In this document: positions 19,955 through 22,381 of the stretch, in pieces
Position numbering within the stretch: the first letter of the stretch is position 1
Layout: every line of letters starts with the position of its first letter
Source: Chara braunii
Taxonomy: Eukaryota > Streptophyta > Charophyceae > Charales > Characeae
NCBI GenBank assembly: GCA_003427395.1
Contig: BFEA01000185.1
Coordinates: 466,035 to 488,415, forward strand
Length of the DNA stretch: 22,381 bases
Direction: 5' to 3'
Notes under the pieces: model-generated
Told to the model about the DNA's origin: nothing
Databases searched by the model: none
The model's input: the letters and a program-made list of their open reading frames with translations, nothing else
Program-made: the position numbers and the translations under genes

Positions 19955-19968
19955 TATAAGCCATTTCT
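19955..19968. repeat. target-site duplication of the LINE, 5' side
   Basis: Exact partner of 11824-11837 (tataagccatttct). Confidence 0.85.
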
Positions 19969-19976
19969 GTTTTCTC

Positions 19977-20587
19977 GATTCTTGGTTGAGTCAGGAACAC
20001 ATAGTTGTCTTCTTGCCTTTCTCTTGCCTTTCTCTTTTCTTTGGGACTCAGCGACACCCGATATGGGCTTGGCCGGTGATGCCTCGCTCATAACCAGAAG
20101 CCGCCTGCACATATGTGAGGGACGCCGGGCCCGTTTCCCGGTTTGTATAATATGAAACAGAAAAAAAAAAAAAAAAAGGCCGAGAAAGGTATCCTTGCTA
20201 TCTTTTTAGCAATAGCACTTCGTGCTCTCGCCATCGTCGCCGTCTATCGGGGACGATCACGATGTGAGTTCTCCGGCTTGCCCGTTCGTTTTCCCTTTTT
20301 TGTCATTCTTTTCCATTCTAATTCTTTACCTGGTCGAAAAAGAAAATAGAAGAATTCCCCGCATGGTCGGTGTTGCACCGAATCGACACTGCCGCTTTAT
20401 CTTTCCCAGGTCGCATTGCAGCGAAGGTACCCCTCCGTCGTTTGCCCTTCGTTTGCCTGACTGATCCTTGCGCGCCCACGTGGCTTTCAGTTTATCCTGA
20501 AGTCTATCTCGCTACAGAGGACGCCAGTGGAAAGTTCTCAGGCCCTCATTTTCCCAACGTCTTCCCCATTCTCACACCCATTGTCTT
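19977..20587. other. right flank of the LINE with an A17 tract; no gene seen
   Basis: An A-run of 17 bases (20161-20177) is preceded by gaaacag. It might be the tail of a plus-strand retroposon ending there, but I find no Pol III boxes, open frame or flanking duplication to support that. The frames in this stretch have no recognisable motif. Confidence 0.35.
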
Positions 20588-20717
20588 CGTCATCATCGTC
20601 GTCGTTGTTGCGATTCTCCTCCTCCTCCTCCTCCTCCTCCTCCTCCTCCTCCCCCTCCTCCTCCTCCTTCTTCGTCTTCTTCTTCTTTCTCCTCCTCCTC
20701 CTCGTTCTTCGTCTTCT

Positions 20718-20754
<37 letters not shown>

Positions 20755-20872
20755 GTCGTTGTCCTTGTTCTTGTTCTTTTTGTTGTTGTTGTTGTTGTTG
20801 TTGTTGTTCCTCTTCTTCTTCTTCTTCGCCGTCTTCGCCTTCTTTGTCTTCTTCGTCGGTTTCTCCGGGCCT
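20588..20872. repeat. compound trinucleotide microsatellite (CTC/CTT/GTT)
   Basis: About 285 bp of imperfect trinucleotides: mainly ctc from 20615, then ctt/ctc mixtures, gtt from about 20777, and ctt again to about 20830. All three phases on both strands stay open through it, giving poly-S, poly-L, poly-E/R or poly-K frames that have no meaning as proteins. Confidence 0.9.
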
Positions 20873-21100
20873 GATTTCAACCTTCAGAAGAGTCGCACAG
20901 CGATCTTCTCTGTCTCTCGATCTGCTCCATATCCTCCTTGGCTGCCTACTCCCTCTCCTCACCGCTCTCCACCATCTCCTCCTATGCCGCCTCCTGCACC
21001 TCCGTGCACTCACTGGTCCTGCTCGTCTGTCTACTCGATCTGGAGCACGTGTACCACCCAGTCTGTGTGTTTTGTTCCTCCGGAGCATCCGGATGGCGGT

Positions 21101-21216
21101 GCATCTTTCCATGTTCTGGCGTTCTGTGCCGGAACAGAACGCCAGAACATGGAAAGATGCATGGCGGATAGTTGCATCCTGATGGCGGTGCATCTTTCCA
21201 TGTTCTGGCGTTCTGT
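21101..21216. repeat. 27-bp repeat in direct-inverted-direct arrangement (hairpin)
   Basis: The 27-bp sequence beginning gcatctttccatgttctg is at 21101-21127. Its exact reverse complement is at 21134-21160, after a 6-base loop, and a further exact direct copy is at 21190-21216. The two direct copies also share the preceding gatggcggt. The first two copies form a 27-bp perfect stem, and the middle copy could pair instead with the third. No gene is nearby. Confidence 0.92.
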
Positions 21217-21481
21217 TCATCTTTAGGGAGTAACTGATCCGGCTAACCAGATAATGCTTGAAGCCCTGAAGGGTATTGGGCCATGGGTGGTCACTATCGG
21301 AATCGCCACACCACTGAGTCTCTCGAAATGTGCAAAATGAGAATGAACTTCCGCCAAGAACATGGGCAGATGTGCCCGCCACATTTTTGACTTTTTCACG
21401 TTTTTTCAGAGAGGTGGTGTGGCGAGGCCCAATTTTCCCTTCTTGATCTCCTTGTCGTCCTCCTCCCCGTTCGTCTAATGC

Positions 21482-21613
21482 TGTACTTTTCTTTTATTTT
21501 TAATTTGGATCATTTCTCGATTTATGCGTGTCATATCCTTGCGCAGGGGCCATGCTAATCTTCATTCTCTGTATCGTTCCAATTTTAACGGATGTCCCGA
21601 AGGCCGTGTACTT
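21482..21613. repeat. 7-bp target-site duplication around the U6 copy
   Basis: TGTACTT occurs at 21482-21488 and at 21607-21613, exactly outside the A-rich tail and the U6 5' end. The next bases (ttcttt against ccttttg) are similar but not identical. The repeat is short but in the right places for LINE-mediated retroposition. Confidence 0.6.
21489..21606 (-). pseudogene. U6 snRNA retropseudogene
   Basis: Read on the minus strand, 21606-21502 matches plant U6 snRNA almost throughout: CTTCGGG, ACATCCG, AAAATTGGAACGATACAGAGA, GATTAGCATGGCCCCTGCGC and GACACGCATAAATCGAGAAATG are all present. Differences from the canonical form are one G missing in the 5' stem, four extra bases just after the ACAGAGA box, two extra bases in GGATatGACACG and a few substitutions. 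The 3' end runs into an A-rich tail (21489-21501) instead of the T-run that ends Pol III transcripts, and no TATA box is seen about 30 bp upstream. TGTACTT flanks it on both sides. U6 is the catalytic spliceosomal RNA; this copy is probably inactive. Confidence 0.85.
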
Positions 21614-21890
21614 CCTTTTGATTCGCCTCACTCTGCTGTTCTTGATCTTCAGTACATGCGCCAAACGTGCACCCTAGCTTACCGCCGTTTTTACCTCTTT
21701 ATCCTCCTCCTCCCGGTGGTCCCCCTTCCCCTCCCCCTCCCCCAACCCCTCAGCTCCCCCGCCCCCTTCCCCTCTCTTTCTGTGTGTAGGTCTTTGTGTG
21801 AGTCTCTGTCTCTCGTGCACGCCTCCCCTATTTCGCCTAAGCCCTTCTCTCAGCTCACTTGTTCTCTCTCTCCTAAGGAAGTATTTCTAG
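21614..21890. other. pyrimidine-rich stretch, no gene seen
   Basis: C-runs and CCT words dominate at 21718-21775, with tgtgtg/ctctct patches to 21875. The 273-codon frame from 21524 crosses the U6 copy, this stretch and the T-run, so it is not a credible gene. Confidence 0.5.
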
Positions 21891-22002
21891 GAGCGTACAG
21901 ATCGTTTCAGAGAAATTCAGACCGTCCGATTCCCACCGTTCAGCTTTGCTTCTGGGTTTTTTCTCTTTGGCAATCGGACTGTCTGAAACGATTTGTACGC
22001 TC
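21891..22002. repeat. imperfect inverted repeat of about 112 bp
   Basis: The 21-bp arms at 21891-21911 (gagcgtacagatcgtttcag plus a) and 21982-22002 pair with a single mismatch. The pairing resumes further in (gaccgtccgatt against aatcggactgtc) after an 8-base bulge, giving a long foldback. A partial direct copy of the arm, tacagatcgt, follows at 22004-22013. It resembles a small foldback or MITE remnant, but no target-site duplication is evident. Confidence 0.75.
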
Positions 22003-22016
22003 TTACAGATCGTCAG

Positions 22017-22020
<4 letters not shown>

Positions 22021-22048
<28 letters not shown>
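22021..22048. repeat. T28 homopolymer
   Basis: A run of 28 T. On the minus strand it would be the A-tail of a retroposon lying to the right (22049 onward), but no SINE or LINE signature follows there. Confidence 0.85.
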
Positions 22049-22071
22049 GAGAAAGTGCGCAGCGCCCAAGG

Positions 22072-22121
22072 CTCCAATTTCTCGACGGTGTTTTCACTCC
22101 AATTTCTCGACGGTGTTTTCA
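22072..22121. repeat. 25-bp exact tandem duplication
   Basis: The 25-bp unit starting ctccaatttctcgacgg occurs at 22072-22096 and 22097-22121 without spacer. Confidence 0.9.
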
Positions 22122-22130
22122 CACACGGAA

Positions 22131-22191
22131 ATACGAAACAAAAAGGCAGTACCGACACCGGTTATGGATTGGACTGCCTTTTGTTTCGTAT
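22131..22191. repeat. 19/20-bp inverted repeat with 22-base loop
   Basis: The left arm 22131-22150 (atacgaaacaaaaaggcagt) and right arm 22173-22191 are reverse complements except for one extra A in the left arm. The right arm merges into an atatacccaacacgtgcc repeat, present at 22190-22207 and again at 22246-22263. Confidence 0.85.
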
Positions 22192-22263
22192 ATACCCAAC
22201 ACGTGCCTTTTGCGTAAATACCCTACAACAGAAGATGACTTGCATATATACCCAACACGTGCC
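22190..22263. repeat. 18-bp direct repeat, 56 bp apart
   Basis: atatacccaacacgtgcc occurs exactly at 22190-22207 and 22246-22263. Each copy contains the CACGTG core of a G-box, a common plant bZIP/bHLH binding site. With no gene in view the regulatory reading is speculative. Confidence 0.75.
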
Positions 22264-22381
22264 GTGTCTGGATTGGAAAAAAAAACATAGCGCGGGGAAA
22301 GAACAAGCTCCAAAAATAGTCTCCTTTCTCTCTTCGCAATGGTGAAACTTTCCCCGGCGAGCGCGCTGAATGGAGCAAAAA

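Noticed and set aside
20370-21382. Long frames on both strands through 20588-20872 (poly-L/S, poly-E/R)
   Set aside because: They are open only because the trinucleotide microsatellite has no stop in any phase; homopolymeric translations are not evidence of a gene.
21502-21606. A functional U6 snRNA gene
   Set aside because: Insertions near the catalytic core, no T-run terminator, no visible TATA box at the usual distance, and an A-rich tail with flanking duplication.

Overview
The window looks like intergenic, repeat-dominated nuclear DNA from a green plant. Three things point that way: a U6 snRNA-derived sequence whose 3' part follows the plant U6 pattern, an L1-type LINE with a CCHC knuckle, AP-endonuclease, reverse transcriptase and zf-RVT-like zinc finger, and dense tandem and inverted repeats with plant-like LTR and SINE fragments. 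The style of one open frame (10405-11310) reminds me of repetitive proteins of the charophyte Chara, but that is an unverified recollection. I find no intact conventional host gene.

Layout, left to right. Positions 1-505 carry two tRNA-like (A box/B box) SINE heads on the minus strand and a 17-bp direct repeat. Positions 505-2125 hold nothing I recognise. From 2126 to 5760 the DNA is AT-rich and built of local duplications (30 bp x2, about 130 bp x2, 87 bp x2, plus degenerate families). It also contains a 520-bp MITE with CAAC-starting inverted repeats (3877-4396). Positions 6023-7057 look like a minus-strand LTR (TG...CA) followed by a tRNA-Met-type primer binding site, but no gag-pol frame follows. 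Positions 8663-9919 are a tandem duplication of a 627/630-bp unit. Positions 10109-11640 are GC-rich, with hairpins and one 0.9-kb open frame of unknown nature.

The dominant feature is an almost full-length L1-like LINE on the minus strand, about 11838-19954. It is bounded by a 14-bp exact target-site duplication (11824-11837 and 19955-19968). ORF1 (19302-17217) carries three frameshifts. ORF2 (17224-12253) keeps one reading frame for 1,420 codons once a 710-bp MITE and its 2-bp duplication are subtracted, but is broken by seven premature stops, all TAG or TGA. The MITE (14878-15587) sits inside the reverse transcriptase domain. It is a second copy of the 3877-4396 element and has an internal 188-bp tandem duplication with two ambiguous bases (N).

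Right of the LINE come an A-tract (20161-20177), a 285-bp trinucleotide repeat tract (20588-20872), a three-copy direct/inverted repeat that can fold into a 27-bp perfect hairpin (21101-21216), a probable U6 snRNA retropseudogene with its own short target-site duplication (21482-21613), and small inverted and tandem repeats up to the end.

The order of events can be read from the nesting: the LINE inserted first, then the MITE jumped into it, with stops accumulating afterwards or in parallel. The U6 copy was probably made by a LINE machinery of this kind.
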